A DNA stretch of 64,000 nt, taken from positions 197,130,491 through 197,194,490 of the forward strand of contig NC_134702.1 in assembly GCF_043290135.1 (NCBI RefSeq), in the 5' to 3' direction. A program made the position numbers and the translations under genes. The notes under the pieces are model-generated. The model saw only the letters and a list, made by a program, of their open reading frames with translations. It was not told the origin of the DNA and searched no databases. Within the stretch, counting starts at the first letter, position 1; the number at the start of each line of letters is the position of its first letter. The DNA is from Rhipicephalus microplus. Taxonomy: Eukaryota > Arthropoda > Arachnida > Ixodida > Ixodidae. Positions 33,846 to 43,830 of the stretch are shown in pieces.

Positions 33846-34054
33846 TCACTTCGGAGGCTCGGTTGCGATGCTTAGGCACCATTTTGTAGTCACGATGGTT
33901 TCCCGTGGTAAGTTTTCAGTCTGGGTAACATTAATCTTCCTCTTACTTCTTTGAAATTCCAAAACAACAATCCAAGTAGCGGCTCCTATGGCGTTGAGCA
34001 GACCACATATTACGAAGAGCCAATCATATGCGCCTACTTTGTCCCTGAAGTGTC
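33846..34054 (-). CDS. Monocarboxylate-transporter-like protein, terminal exon
   Basis: Last coding exon of the SLC16-like gene. The acceptor is TTTCCTTTCTTGCAG just before 34054. The exon starts with two bases that complete the codon left by exon 43830-43042 (ATA G + GA), giving the join PYLI-G-HFRDKVGAYDW. It encodes the loop RDKVGAYDW, which fits the conserved Gly/Asp-rich segment before TM12, then TM12 (WLFVICGLLNAIGAATWIVVL) and a 36-residue basic, hydrophilic C-terminal tail ending at TGA 33848-33846. In-phase joining, family fit and a proper acceptor make this exon secure. Confidence 0.85.
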
Positions 34055-35011
34055 CTGCAAGAAAGGAAAGTCTAGAGTTCTCGTTCAAACCACTTTTTCT
34101 TGAAAGCAAAGCCTAAAAAATACAAATTTTCATAGAAAAGAGACTGCTGTACCCTCATACTTTTAAACAAATTAACATCCTTAAACTCCCAGAACAAGGC
34201 AAAAAATATCAGAGTATATCAGGCGTGCCCGAGTGTGCAAATAAAGCAAGAATGATATATCAAGCACAAGTGGTTTATCAAGCAAAAGTGCATCATTGGC
34301 ATACTTTCTACTCCGTAGTTCCCGCTGGCGTGGGTCAATATTTTTAGGACGTTGTCTGTCGAGACCACTTCCACCTGATTTTTAATGCGATAGCGTTAAG
34401 GAGCCCGTTTCATTGAAACTCCGACATCAGCGTCGGTGTCGGAATCATTGGTTGTGAGCGAAGTATATTGTGAGTGACCATAAAATAAAGAAGGATGTAA
34501 ATAAATAAATATTACAGAACTCCGGAATCTACCCGAGTTCGTTTGAATGGCAAGCGGGTGTTTAATTACAAATTTACGCGTCTATTGGTAAGTGCAGTAA
34601 AAATAACTTTCTCTGCTTGGAAATGCAGTCAAAGAAACTTTCATGCTTGCGAACACACGCAGCCTTTATACACGAATCGCAAAATAACATGAAGTAGTAG
34701 AAGAAAATGCGTGCTAAAAGCATACATTGCCATTGGGCCAACTAACATGCAATTATCAGAATGACTTCATTGTTTAAAGCGGGTCACCCACCACAAAAGG
34801 CCCACACGTTACTGCGCCTATTCCCTTAAGGCCACGTAGTTAATACATAGCATGTTTGAAATGTGTGTATTTGCAACCTATTTGATGTACGCAATATATG
34901 CAAGATATGACTATTGTCTTCAACTATTAACGGGTAAGAATAAGGGTTCCCTAATGCTTCAAGCAACCTACCGAAGCCCACAGAATCTGCAGTGACGGAT
35001 GCACAGGGAAC

Positions 35012-35012
<1 letters not shown>
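34055..35012 (-). other. Transporter intron, part 3' of the LINE
   Basis: Intronic sequence on the minus-strand gene. Around 34386-34450 the motif TTTTTAATGCGATAGCGTTAAGG and the following GACATCAGCGTCGGTGTCGG resemble a dispersed tick repeat that I recognise but cannot name. No exon is seen. Confidence 0.5.
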
Positions 35013-35051
<39 letters not shown>

Positions 35052-35053
35052 TT
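35013..35053 (-). repeat. (AATA)n tail of the LINE
   Basis: About ten AATA repeats on the minus strand, directly after GGGTACC. Simple-repeat tails instead of poly(A) are usual for CR1/L2-type elements. Confidence 0.9.
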
Positions 35054-35540
35054 GGTACCCTCAGGGCTTACAAGAAGCATTGTAGAGGGGAGGGGCTGAA
35101 GTAAATGAAAACACTATAAGGAATACACAGAAAAAGAAACTTAGTCAAAAAATTGTAACATCGAAGGGGAAAAAAAAAAAATAAAAAATAAAAGTGGCAC
35201 TAAGAGATAGAGCACAAAAGGAAACAAACTAGATAAGTTTATACATGAACTAACAAAAGAAAATAGGACGAAAAAATACACTTTGACGTCGCAATCACAG
35301 TGAATGTCAGTGCATGCTGCACAAAAAATAATCGACTGATGCCTTTTCAATACACATGTTCAAAAAAAAAAATGATACATGAAAAAACAAATTTATCGAG
35401 TTACACACACAAAAAGAAAACATCAGTGCAAGGAAAAAAAAAAAAAAAAGTTGAGATAAAGACCTGTACAGAGATAGGTGGTAAAGAAATAAATTGCAGT
35501 TTCAGTGTGTTGTAAATGCATTTGTGAGCGTGATGCAGCT

Positions 35541-38354
35541 TTATAGCGTGTTCGTTAATGCTTTCCGGAAACGGTCAGGGTCTCTGATTGCGACTAGTGA
35601 CGCAGGCAAGAGATTCCATTCATAAGATGTTTTTGGCAAGAATGAATATGAGTAGGTGACTGTGCGCTGTGATGGTACGTGAACTTTGAAAGGGTGGTCG
35701 ACACGTGGGGAGATATAGGATGCGGATGTGATGTATCGGGACTTCAACTCATTGTTATGATAATATATTTTATGAAAAAGGCAAAGACGGGATAACCTCC
35801 TACGAGAAGAAAGAAGGGGAATGCCAAGTGTTCGTTTCATGTCAGTGACACTGGCAGTTCGATGGTAGTTGTGAAGGATGAAACGGGCCGCTCGATTTTG
35901 CACATTTTCAATTATGTTTGTCAGACTAGCATGACCAGGATCCCATATGGAGCATGCGTATTCAAGGTTAGACCTAACATAAGTAATGTACAGCTGTTGC
36001 TTTAACTTCGGGGGAGCTAAGGAAAAATTACGTTTTAAATAACCAAGCATGCGGTTAGCTTTCGATGTAATGTATTCTATGTGTCTTTTCCATGAGAGAT
36101 TGTTAGTAATATGCACACCAAGATATTTATAGGATATTACTTGATCAAGTGAAGTATTATTCAGTAAATAAGTAGGGCATGCTGAAATACTACGGGAAAT
36201 TCTCATTGTTTTGCATTTAGACGTGTTAAGGTCCATAACCCAGAGCTTACACCATGTTGAAATGTTATTAAGATCATTCTGCAGTGTTAGGGTATCATTA
36301 GGGCCTTCAATCTTGCGATATAAAACACAATCATCGGCAAATAAACAGATGGAACTTGTGATTTGGTTAGGAAGATCATTGATGTATATTAAAAAAAGTA
36401 ATGGTGCTAAAACAGAGCCCTGAGGTACGCCTGAGTCAACCGGTACTTCAGGAGAGTTTTTATCATTAATGCTGACATATTGCGTTCGGTTGGATAGAAA
36501 CTCTCGAATCCAATTGAAAACCAGGGGATCAATGTTTAACTGGCTGAGTTTAAATAAGAGTAAGCGGTGACTGACGCGGTCAAAAGCCTTGGCGAAATCT
36601 AAAAATATGCAGTCTACTGTAAATCCATTGTCTAGAAATGCGTGAAGATCATTGCAAAATGTTGCTAGCTGTGTTTCGCATGAGAATGACTTACGAAACC
36701 CATGCTGACTACTATGAAAGAACTTATTCGATTCTAAAAAATTGACCAGATGGGAGAAAATGACGTGTTCGAATATCTTACAAGGAATTGAAGTCAAGGA
36801 AATAGGTCTATAGTTTTGAGGGTTGTGTGTGTCACCGGATTTATGAAGTGGTATCACCTTGCCTGTTTTCCAGTCTTTAGGTAAGGAACTACTGTTCAGT
36901 GATTTCGTGAAAATAAGGTTTAGTAGGATGGAACTATATTCGGCGGTAGCCTGCAAAAATTTCGACGTGATGCCATCAATACCGCACGAGGACGATCTCT
37001 TTAAATTGTTAATGATGGAGCGGATACCAGACGAGTCAAGTAAAATGGGTTCCATGGGAACGTAGCTAGGCGCAGTGAAACGCGGACAGATGTCAGGGTG
37101 AGTAGCACAAAATGAACGGGCAAAAACAGTGTTAAGTGTGGAAGCGCACTGGCTGCTTGGGATTGACTCGCCAGATTTATCAGTAAGAGCTATAGTTAGA
37201 TTATCCCGGTTTCTCACGACGTTCCAAAAGCGTTTTGGGTTGCTTTGGAGCAATGACGGAAGTGTATTATTATAAAATTTAAACTTAGTTTCTTTTAAAG
37301 CACTGGAGTATGCTTTTGCCGCGGTTGTATAAGTGGACCACTTATCAGCAGATGACGATTTCTTGGCGGCACGAAAGAGCCTTTTTTTTTTGTTAGACAG
37401 CCGGTTAAGGTACCTTGTATACCATGGCGCGTTGGATGAATGATAAACCTTCCTTACAGGGATATGCTTTTTTATTAGATGCAGTGCTTTGTCTTTGAAA
37501 CACGTCCATATTTTCTCGACCGTAGCATCATTGTGAGAAAGACAAAAGCTGTCGAGAAATGAGGAAAGCTCGGTGTTGATAGCCTCAAAGTTGGTCTTAT
37601 TGTAATCCTTTATAAGTTTAAAGCGATTGCTCCTTCTATTCCTCGGTACAGAAATGGAAAAATGTAGCACGTCATGGTCACTCAACCCTGGCAAGTGAGT
37701 TATTTCAGATGCAATATCTGGTGATGAGGTGAGTATCAAATCTAGTAGGTGTGATGTGCTAGGAGTAACACGGGTGGGAATACGCACTAATTGTGATAGA
37801 TTGTAATCCAAACAAGTGGTTAGGAAATAACTCGTTTCAGCTGAAGCAGGCTCTGCAAACGGGCATGGATGAGACCATTGGATTGATGGAAAATTAAAAT
37901 CTCCTAGAAGAAAAACTGGAATACCGGGAGTTAATGCCGAAATATGACTTAGGCAATCATGTAATTCTTCGCAGAAAGAGCCGTTGGAATTAGGCGGGCG
38001 ATAGCAAATGCCAAAAACAATTTTTTGAAAACAAATCGTCACGTAGCACCAGACAATTTCTAATCTACAAGGGATTTTCAGAAGTGTACATTGAAAACAC
38101 TCATTCACAGCAATGAGGACCCCACCACCCCTTCTTTCGGAGCGATCACATCGATGTACAGTGAAAGTTTTGTGGCACTGAAAAAGCTCACTTGTTGCAA
38201 TTTGATCGGAAAGCCAGGTTTCAGACAAAAGGATTATGTCAGCATCCGTGTCATTAATTAAAGCACTTAGGCGGTCTCTTTTCGGAATAAGGCTGCGAAT
38301 ATTAGCATACAGGATTGAAAGCTCCGATGGTGAAGATGAGCCACCACCCCTCAC
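35541..38354 (-). CDS. LINE ORF2: endonuclease and reverse transcriptase
   Basis: A 937-codon open frame counted from GTG 38354. The N-terminal exonuclease-endonuclease-phosphatase type endonuclease shows YANIRSL, LSETWL, LGDFNFPSIQW and SDHDVLHF. The RT shows the NYRPISLTS, HGFRKSFSCETQL, DFAKAFDRVSH and PQGSVLAPLLFLIYINDL blocks and catalytic FADD at residues 672-675. The C-terminal region follows (ENVQNRAARFIL, SYEWNLLP). No RNase H domain. It nicks target DNA and copies the element RNA. There is no Met codon before or within the endonuclease; the first is at about residue 430. The frame is the same as ORF1, with only UAG-GAC-AGU between, so expression by stop readthrough from ORF1 is likely. 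Confidence 0.95.
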   Translation of the reverse strand: MRGGGSSSPSELSILYANIRSLIPKRDRLSALINDTDADIILLSETWLSDQIATSELFQCHKTFTVHRCDRSERRGGGVLIAVNECFQCTLLKIPCRLEIVWCYVTICFQKIVFGICYRPPNSNGSFCEELHDCLSHISALTPGIPVFLLGDFNFPSIQWSHPCPFAEPASAETSYFLTTCLDYNLSQLVRIPTRVTPSTSHLLDLILTSSPDIASEITHLPGLSDHDVLHFSISVPRNRRSNRFKLIKDYNKTNFEAINTELSSFLDSFCLSHNDATVEKIWTCFKDKALHLIKKHIPVRKVYHSSNAPWYTRYLNRLSNKKKRLFRAAKKSSSADKWSTYTTAAKAYSSALKETKFKFYNNTLPSLLQSNPKRFWNVVRNRDNLTIALTDKSGESIPSSQCASTLNTVFARSFCATHPDICPRFTAPSYVPMEPILLDSSGIRSIINNLKRSSSCGIDGITSKFLQATAEYSSILLNLIFTKSLNSSSLPKDWKTGKVIPLHKSGDTHNPQNYRPISLTSIPCKIFEHVIFSHLVNFLESNKFFHSSQHGFRKSFSCETQLATFCNDLHAFLDNGFTVDCIFLDFAKAFDRVSHRLLLFKLSQLNIDPLVFNWIREFLSNRTQYVSINDKNSPEVPVDSGVPQGSVLAPLLFLIYINDLPNQITSSICLFADDCVLYRKIEGPNDTLTLQNDLNNISTWCKLWVMDLNTSKCKTMRISRSISACPTYLLNNTSLDQVISYKYLGVHITNNLSWKRHIEYITSKANRMLGYLKRNFSLAPPKLKQQLYITYVRSNLEYACSIWDPGHASLTNIIENVQNRAARFILHNYHRTASVTDMKRTLGIPLLSSRRRLSRLCLFHKIYYHNNELKSRYITSASYISPRVDHPFKVHVPSQRTVTYSYSFLPKTSYEWNLLPASLVAIRDPDRFRKALTNTL

Positions 38355-38360
38355 ACTGTC

Positions 38361-39326
38361 CTAGCTAGTGTTAGAATAAGGACGACCTGATCTGGTCGCC
38401 CTAGGGCTAGAGGAAACGGCAACTTGTGGGGAAGGTGCCTCGCAGACGACGTTGGTGCGAGCATCATACACATAGCATTTATTTTGTGCATATAATTTTT
38501 TGTACCGCAACTTAAACGGTTTTTTTAAAGCAATGCCAAACTCTGTCAGCTTTTTACGAGCTTCACGAGTTGATACAGAGAAGTCTTCAGAAAGGCCAAT
38601 GCCACTACCTCGTAAAATAGATTTCTTAGACAGTAGTAGCATTTTTGACTTGGAATTTGAAAATTTAGCAATGAGGGGTCTATTTTTACCTGCCAAGTAT
38701 CTGCCTATTCGGTGTGCTCGTGCTATGTCATCGGGTGATAAGCGAACATTCAACCTGTCACGAGCCATCGCGATAATTTTTTCTTCTGACTGGTGCGCTT
38801 TCTCGTCTGGCACGTCAGGTAAGCCATAAAATAGCACATTATCACGTCGAGACCGATCTTCAGCCTCATCAAGCCGGGCTTGTAGATCAATTGTCTCTTG
38901 TTCCACGCGAATTAGTGATTGGCGCGTGATAGATAGTTCTTGCTGTACATTTGGAAGATCGCTAATCCGTTTTTCTACCGTTTGTAGCCGTACGGTAATG
39001 TCAGCCACTGCAGTTGCAACCGTCTCATGGGAAACCTTAAGATCAGACAATGCCTGTGACATGCTCGATTGGTTAGTCTCGATTCTAATACAACGCTCAT
39101 TTGTCTCTTTAACCAACTGAATTAGTTCCGTTAGGGTCTTGTCAGGCCCAGGGTTTTCCTCAATGTCCCCACAAAGCATAAGCAGCAAAGAAGAAAAAGG
39201 TTCAAGCAATGCTTCTGGGCACGGAAGCACAATCGCAAATCGGTCACTAGTCTTGTAACATTTGCAAGGCAAGAGAAAGGAATCACCAACCTGCACAACA
39301 AGAAAGATGTGCCGTAAGTTCTTCAT
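38361..39326 (-). CDS. LINE ORF1 with N-terminal 2A-like peptide
   Basis: Counted from the Met at 39326 closest to the body (321 codons). Residues 1-52 include two hydrophobic stretches (HIFLVVQ and FSSLLLML). Residues 53-61 are GDIEENPGP, an exact match to the DxExNPGP 2A consensus; ribosomes would be expected to skip the Gly60-Pro61 bond and release the leader. A coiled coil with regular hydrophobic spacing follows (about 62-165), then an L1-ORF1-type RNA-binding region (RRDNVLFYGLPD, ARAHRIGR, RPLIAKF) and a basic tail. The frame also stays open upstream through the monomers, because 321 bp is 107 codons, so each monomer supplies another in-frame MKNLRHIF start. The stop is TAG at 38363-38361. 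ORF1p is an RNA-binding chaperone in related LINEs. Confidence 0.9.
   Translation of the reverse strand: MKNLRHIFLVVQVGDSFLLPCKCYKTSDRFAIVLPCPEALLEPFSSLLLMLCGDIEENPGPDKTLTELIQLVKETNERCIRIETNQSSMSQALSDLKVSHETVATAVADITVRLQTVEKRISDLPNVQQELSITRQSLIRVEQETIDLQARLDEAEDRSRRDNVLFYGLPDVPDEKAHQSEEKIIAMARDRLNVRLSPDDIARAHRIGRYLAGKNRPLIAKFSNSKSKMLLLSKKSILRGSGIGLSEDFSVSTREARKKLTEFGIALKKPFKLRYKKLYAQNKCYVYDARTNVVCEAPSPQVAVSSSPRATRSGRPYSNTS
39144..39170 (-). promoter_or_regulatory. 2A ribosome-skipping motif in LINE ORF1
   Basis: Encodes GDIEENPGP, preceded by a hydrophobic SSLLLMLC. 2A motifs at ORF1 N-termini are known from some APE-type LINEs (trypanosome L1Tc and CR1-like elements of sea urchin and other invertebrates). 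Here the match is complete at all defining residues. Confidence 0.88.
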
Positions 39327-39611
39327 TCTGTCTGTGCATCCGTGCCCACTGGCGGGGTGGCAAGTGGCGTGTGCTTTTAAACCATCCACTATCAGTCGTG
39401 ACGATGTCACTGACGTTGTACTGCGTGGCTCATGGATAGGGCAAGCCGTGGCGCTGTTGAGAAGACTGGGCGCGGCGCTTTCAAACACGCATGAAGAATC
39501 GGTGGCTGCGCAGATGACATCCACGTACGCCGAAGTCGAGCCGCAAAACGGAATTTCGACCGCGGGAAGCGATCGATGATCCAAGGGATGGCTTGCAAGA
39601 ACGCCCACAAT
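39291..39611 (-). repeat. LINE 5' monomer 1 (321 bp, proximal)
   Basis: The unit nearest ORF1. It is identical to 39612-39932 as far as I can compare. It contains the MKNLRHIF start in the ORF1 frame. Tandem 5' monomers act as promoters in other LINEs such as mouse L1, so a promoter role is inferred. Confidence 0.93.
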
Positions 39612-39932
39612 CTGCACAACAAGAAAGATGTGCCGTAAGTTCTTCATTCTGTCTGTGCATCCGTGCCCACTGGCGGGGTGGCAAGTGGCGTGTGCTTTTA
39701 AACCATCCACTATCAGTCGTGACGATGTCACTGACGTTGTACTGCGTGGCTCATGGATAGGGCAAGCCGTGGCGCTGTTGAGAAGACTGGGCGCGGCGCT
39801 TTCAAACACGCATGAAGAATCGGTGGCTGCGCAGATGACATCCACGTACGCCGAAGTCGAGCCGCAAAACGGAATTTCGACCGCGGGAAGCGATCGATGA
39901 TCCAAGGGATGGCTTGCAAGAACGCCCACAAT
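39612..39932 (-). repeat. LINE 5' monomer 2 (321 bp)
   Basis: Second complete unit, identical to monomer 1. A palindromic GATCGATC lies in both units within GAAGCGATCGATGATCC. Confidence 0.93.
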
Positions 39933-39992
39933 CTGCACAACAAGAAAGATGTGCCGTAAGTTCTTCATTCTGTCTGTGCATCCGTGCCCACT
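39933..39992 (-). repeat. LINE 5' monomer 3, truncated
   Basis: The first 60 bases of the unit (as read on the plus strand), ending at GTGCCCACT where the complete units continue GGCGGGG. This truncation is the 5' end of the inserted element. Confidence 0.9.
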
Positions 39993-40327
39993 ATACGCGT
40001 TTCCTGAAGCACTTACGGCAGAAGCAACAATCACTCGCTTTAAGCTAAAACGTCAAAGTACCGCTTCAAGAACAAAACGCCGATTGTGATAGCAACAAAT
40101 TGGAATGTCACAGGAACAACTGTAAGCAGCTCTAAACTTGCTGCGGGGTGCTCAGACACCACCAAAAAGGACTCATTAAAAGAAAGCACAGTTAAACACG
40201 GGACGGGTGGGGAGTGCTGCAGTCGCTACTTTAACAAGCCTATACTTTGGCTATTTTAGCTGGTAATTCACTTTTTTTGCAAACACGATTGATGCAGCGA
40301 CTCAAGTAACTTCCTTGAATGCAATTT

Positions 40328-40562
40328 ATTGCTATGTGGGGTTTAACGTCCCAAAACCACCATTTAATTATGACAGGCGCCCTGAGAAAGGCTCCGAAAA
40401 TTTCGACCACCTGGGGTTCTTCAGCATGCACCCAAATCTGATCCCATAGGCCTACAGCATTTTCGCTTCCTTTGAAAATGCAGCCGCTGCAGACGGTATT
40501 CGAACTAGTGACTTGCGGGGTTAGCAGCCGAGTACATTAGCCGCTAGAACACCGTGGCGGGG
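40328..40562 (-). mobile_element. Ruka-like SINE, nearly full length
   Basis: The minus strand reads a tRNA-like head with box A region TTCTAGCGGCTAATG and box B AGTTCGAATACC. The body has GAAAATGCTGTAGGCC, TTTGGGTGCATGC and CCACCTGG-type motifs. The 3' end is TTTTGGGACGTTAAACCCCAC. This is the best-preserved copy in the window. It lies in the transporter intron, in sense orientation. Confidence 0.85.
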
Positions 40563-40982
40563 AGCTTGAAGGCAGACTTAGTGGTGAAGCTCAAGACGTG
40601 GACCCCCACTCCTTCGCCCCCAAAAAAAGCGCGGCAACCATGCCCTAGATATCTTTGTACAGTATAGTGGCACACATCCTAACTTCGGAGATACGTTAGA
40701 GAATTCTAAGATTGGGAATCAAACAAATTGGCAGAGGCGCATGAGTACACCTCAGGCACTTTCTGCTGGCGTCGATCATGGGCATTAAAATAAAAGGTCA
40801 TTTCGGTCTAGCCAGCACATATTCCTGTCGCTAAAGTTACAGCGCAATCATAATTCTTGGTAATTGTTTCTTCTTCACTTCTTATGCTTCAAAATTATTG
40901 TTCCGTTATACTTCGTCACGTGCACTCATCGGAATATCATTGCACCTTTACGCCTATATAATTGGATAATATATAGACTAAC

Positions 40983-41089
<107 letters not shown>

Positions 41090-42561
41090 GGTGCGTGTGT
41101 TTAGATTTGTTAACACACATTTTTGTCTCTTTACTCAAACTGGCTGTTAAATATTCCAGTAAAACATTATAAATCTACCATATCAATGCAGACCTTGGAG
41201 CGAATTAGTGTAGAATAATTATTTCGAATTTCACAGCACGCGAACATAGGAAAGATTGTGAGAGAGTATAGAAAAGAGCACTTTCACAGCACTTTTTTCT
41301 ACTGCCACTCATTTTTGCTTTGTGCTCTCGTGATGAAACGCACGCTTAAAGTAACAAATACCTGAGGCAGTTAGTTGATATTCTTGTTAAAAAGACCGGA
41401 CGTGCCAACACGAACCGAAGAGAGATGACAAAGGAGTGGCCGATTTTCTTACGTAGACCACCACGCGCACTTGCCTAATAAGTATCGCATCTTTCTTGGG
41501 AATGTGCTCACTATTTCTTTCGTGGTTCACTTTCACCACTGAATGATTTTTTTTCAATTTTAACAATGTTCTTGGTGTTTTATTACACCCTTATATCCGT
41601 GTTTCCACGCACTGTTTTTTTTAGAGGACTCGAAAGAGCCTGTGAAAATAGAAATAACGAAAGCTTTTTGCTCTCTTGGAGTTTAACCCTTTTTTTGGCG
41701 CTTTTCGTGACGCCTGAACAGTGGATTCCGTGATATTATTAGTCTACAAGCTCTCTTTTGGCCCATGTATAAGAAATACTACTTGAGGATTTCCTTCCAC
41801 TCTGCTTTACCACGCAGTCACCCACAAATTATGCTTTGTCCCGCAGGATTCCCGTGTGCGATCAGCTAATTTTTCTCCACTCTGTGCAATGCCAACTACA
41901 CAAACGAGCAATGACCACACTCAGGAGGTTTCTGCCACCACCATCATCATTTTACGTGTAATGTCCAAATCAATGATATCTTCCTACGCTTGTTATTTAA
42001 TAGGGGCGAAGAAAATTACAGAAGCACTAGGAACGAACGCTGTTGAAGCAGAGATGAAACTAGCTGGTCATCTTATTTTCACGTAGCGTGAATGGATGCG
42101 ATAACATTGCCCCGCGTGCGAGGCTTCGCGTATTAAAGTATTAAAGCAGCCCGGGAAGGGAGGTGGGGTAGCGTCATTCAAGGTGCATACAACAAACTTT
42201 GCTCAAAAGCTCGTGGTTCCTAGTGCTATTAGCAGACATAAACAGACGGCCTTCTTGTTTCGTGTTGAGGTGGCAAGTAGCAACAAAACCGCTTCACTCC
42301 ATGCAGCGGCCGTGTTTTTAAACTCACACTTACGTTATGTATAGTTAGGCGACGTCGGATCCAAGAGAGTTACCACCCAGTCTTAGTAACCATAGCATTA
42401 CCATTTCTTGCTATTTTTAACCATAGCTGATTTTTTGCCATACCGCCACTATAGATTCAAAAAGTGCTCCACCTTGTGATGATGAGAAGCGATCGCATGT
42501 GCGTACAACGTCGCAGATGAGAGTAGCACAGAAGGCATCAAAAGGTACTTGAGAGCAGCTC

Positions 42562-42615
42562 CGGAAACAAAACGCGTTTTGTTTCCGCATCTGCTGCAAG
42601 ATGGTGCAGCAGATG
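42562..42615. repeat. 26-bp perfect palindrome next to a 10-bp hairpin
   Basis: 42562-42587 (CGGAAACAAAACG and its exact reverse complement) has no spacer. It is followed immediately by arms CATCTGCTGC (42588-42597) and GCAGCAGATG (42606-42615) with an 8-base loop. Confidence 0.85.
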
Positions 42616-43041
42616 TGGATTCTCGCAGTAGTTCCACCCGTTCACATGTCAACCAGGAGCGTCTCTATTCCCATACACAAGTATTTTGTAGATTTACAAG
42701 AGTTCAAATCGAATTGATTTAGCTTCAAGACTTCCTTCGCGTAATATTAGGTCGTGTTGCTAACACTTTCTCACTGCTTCGCCATACCAGTCAAACAGAT
42801 TTATTTTCAAAACCAATTGAACAGCTTTTCCCCACCAATCTTAAAGGCTACCCTCCCCTCTTCTTTTCCCGCTCCACGCCACCGCTGATCCAATAAATCA
42901 TGGTGGTGGATACCGCACCCAAGCGCACCACCACAGGTAATATTGGGACCACTGCATAGGTGTTCTATGTGCATGTACAAACATATGGTTTAAACAATGT
43001 AGCTGCAAATACAACACTGCTAATACATGAAGATCTCTTAC

Positions 43042-43830
43042 CTATTAAATATGGCTTCACAAATGAGAACATCCCGGCTGACGCCACGACGATGCCGAAA
43101 GACACTGACATCTTCTCATGCCCGAAGTAGCTTGCCAGTGTCATTGAGAAAATGACCATTCCCGTGCCGATGGTGAATGCAATGACAAAGGCTACCGTAA
43201 AGATAAGTTCGTGGCTATTTACAAAAGGCAGGATAAGAAAAGTTACCGCTTCCAACACCAGAGTGAGCAATACGGCTGTCTTGATCTGCAGCAGACCACG
43301 GTCGATGACGGCTGGTAATGTGAGCCGTCCAAGCACTTCAAATACCGCTCCAGCGGCCATCACAGTGACTGCCGTCGACACCATTACTCCCTTATCACAG
43401 GCGAAGTCCACGAACAGCGACACGTAACATTCGTAACCAAGGCAGTAGGTGTTGAAGCTGTACATTATTAGGTAGAACACCGGTTCTTTAAACACTGTCA
43501 TTGCGTGGTGCAGCATGGGGCTCCGTAGCTGATCGTCACTTTGCGCACGAATCTCGGGGTCAAGCTTGTTGTTGCTCGGAGAAATGTCCCTCCAAGAAGG
43601 AGTGCGTAGAAAGAGGCTAAATGCGAGCCCGTTCAAGCAAACCGCACCGAAGATAAGAAGTGCGCCATGAAGGCCATAGCTGGTGTTGAGAAACTCCAGC
43701 AGTTTGGGAAACACAAACAGGCCTAAGGTCACACCGGTGAAGTTAAGGCCCATTGCAAGGCCTTTGTTCTTGATGAAGTGTTCGCTAATAATAGTAGGAG
43801 CTATGATGAACACCATGCCTGCTCCTACGG
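43042..43830 (-). CDS. Monocarboxylate-transporter-like protein, large internal exon
   Basis: Main exon of an SLC16 (MFS) transporter, a plasma-membrane carrier. The acceptor is TTTTTTTCAATATGCAG before 43830 and the donor is ATAG|GTAAGAG at 43042/43041. It starts with two bases completing a codon from exon 53045-52902 (GTA ATA CAC G + CC, giving GVIHAVGAGMVF). It encodes the end of TM4, then the family segment EHFIKNKGLAMGLNFTGVTLG leading into TM5, and TM6. A short central loop of about 40 residues follows, then TM7 (YLIMYSFNTYCLGYECYV), TM8, TM9, TM10 and TM11 (FGIVVASAGMFSFVKPYLI). The short central loop is at the low end for SLC16. Substrate cannot be told from sequence. Confidence 0.93.

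Larger units (their letters stand above)
35013..39992 (-). mobile_element. Full-length LINE (CR1/L2-type) with 2A motif and 5' monomers
   Basis: Non-LTR retrotransposon of about 5 kb, in sense orientation inside the last intron of the transporter gene. From 5' to 3' it has a partial plus two complete 321-bp monomers (39992-39291), ORF1 with a 2A motif, a UAG, ORF2 (apurinic-type endonuclease plus RT, no RNase H), a 3' UTR of about 490 bp ending GCCCTGAGGGTACC, then an (AATA)n tail at 35053-35013. Both ORFs are intact and the monomers identical, so the copy is young. I see no target-site duplication. The 5' edge at 39992 is where the partial monomer diverges from its complete copies. Confidence 0.93.

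Noticed and set aside
39327..40034. Full 557-codon ORF1 starting in sequence upstream of the monomers
   Set aside because: The extra N-terminal part is translated monomer plus a few codons of flanking intron sequence. The true start is more likely one of the monomer Met codons, with the proximal one at 39326.
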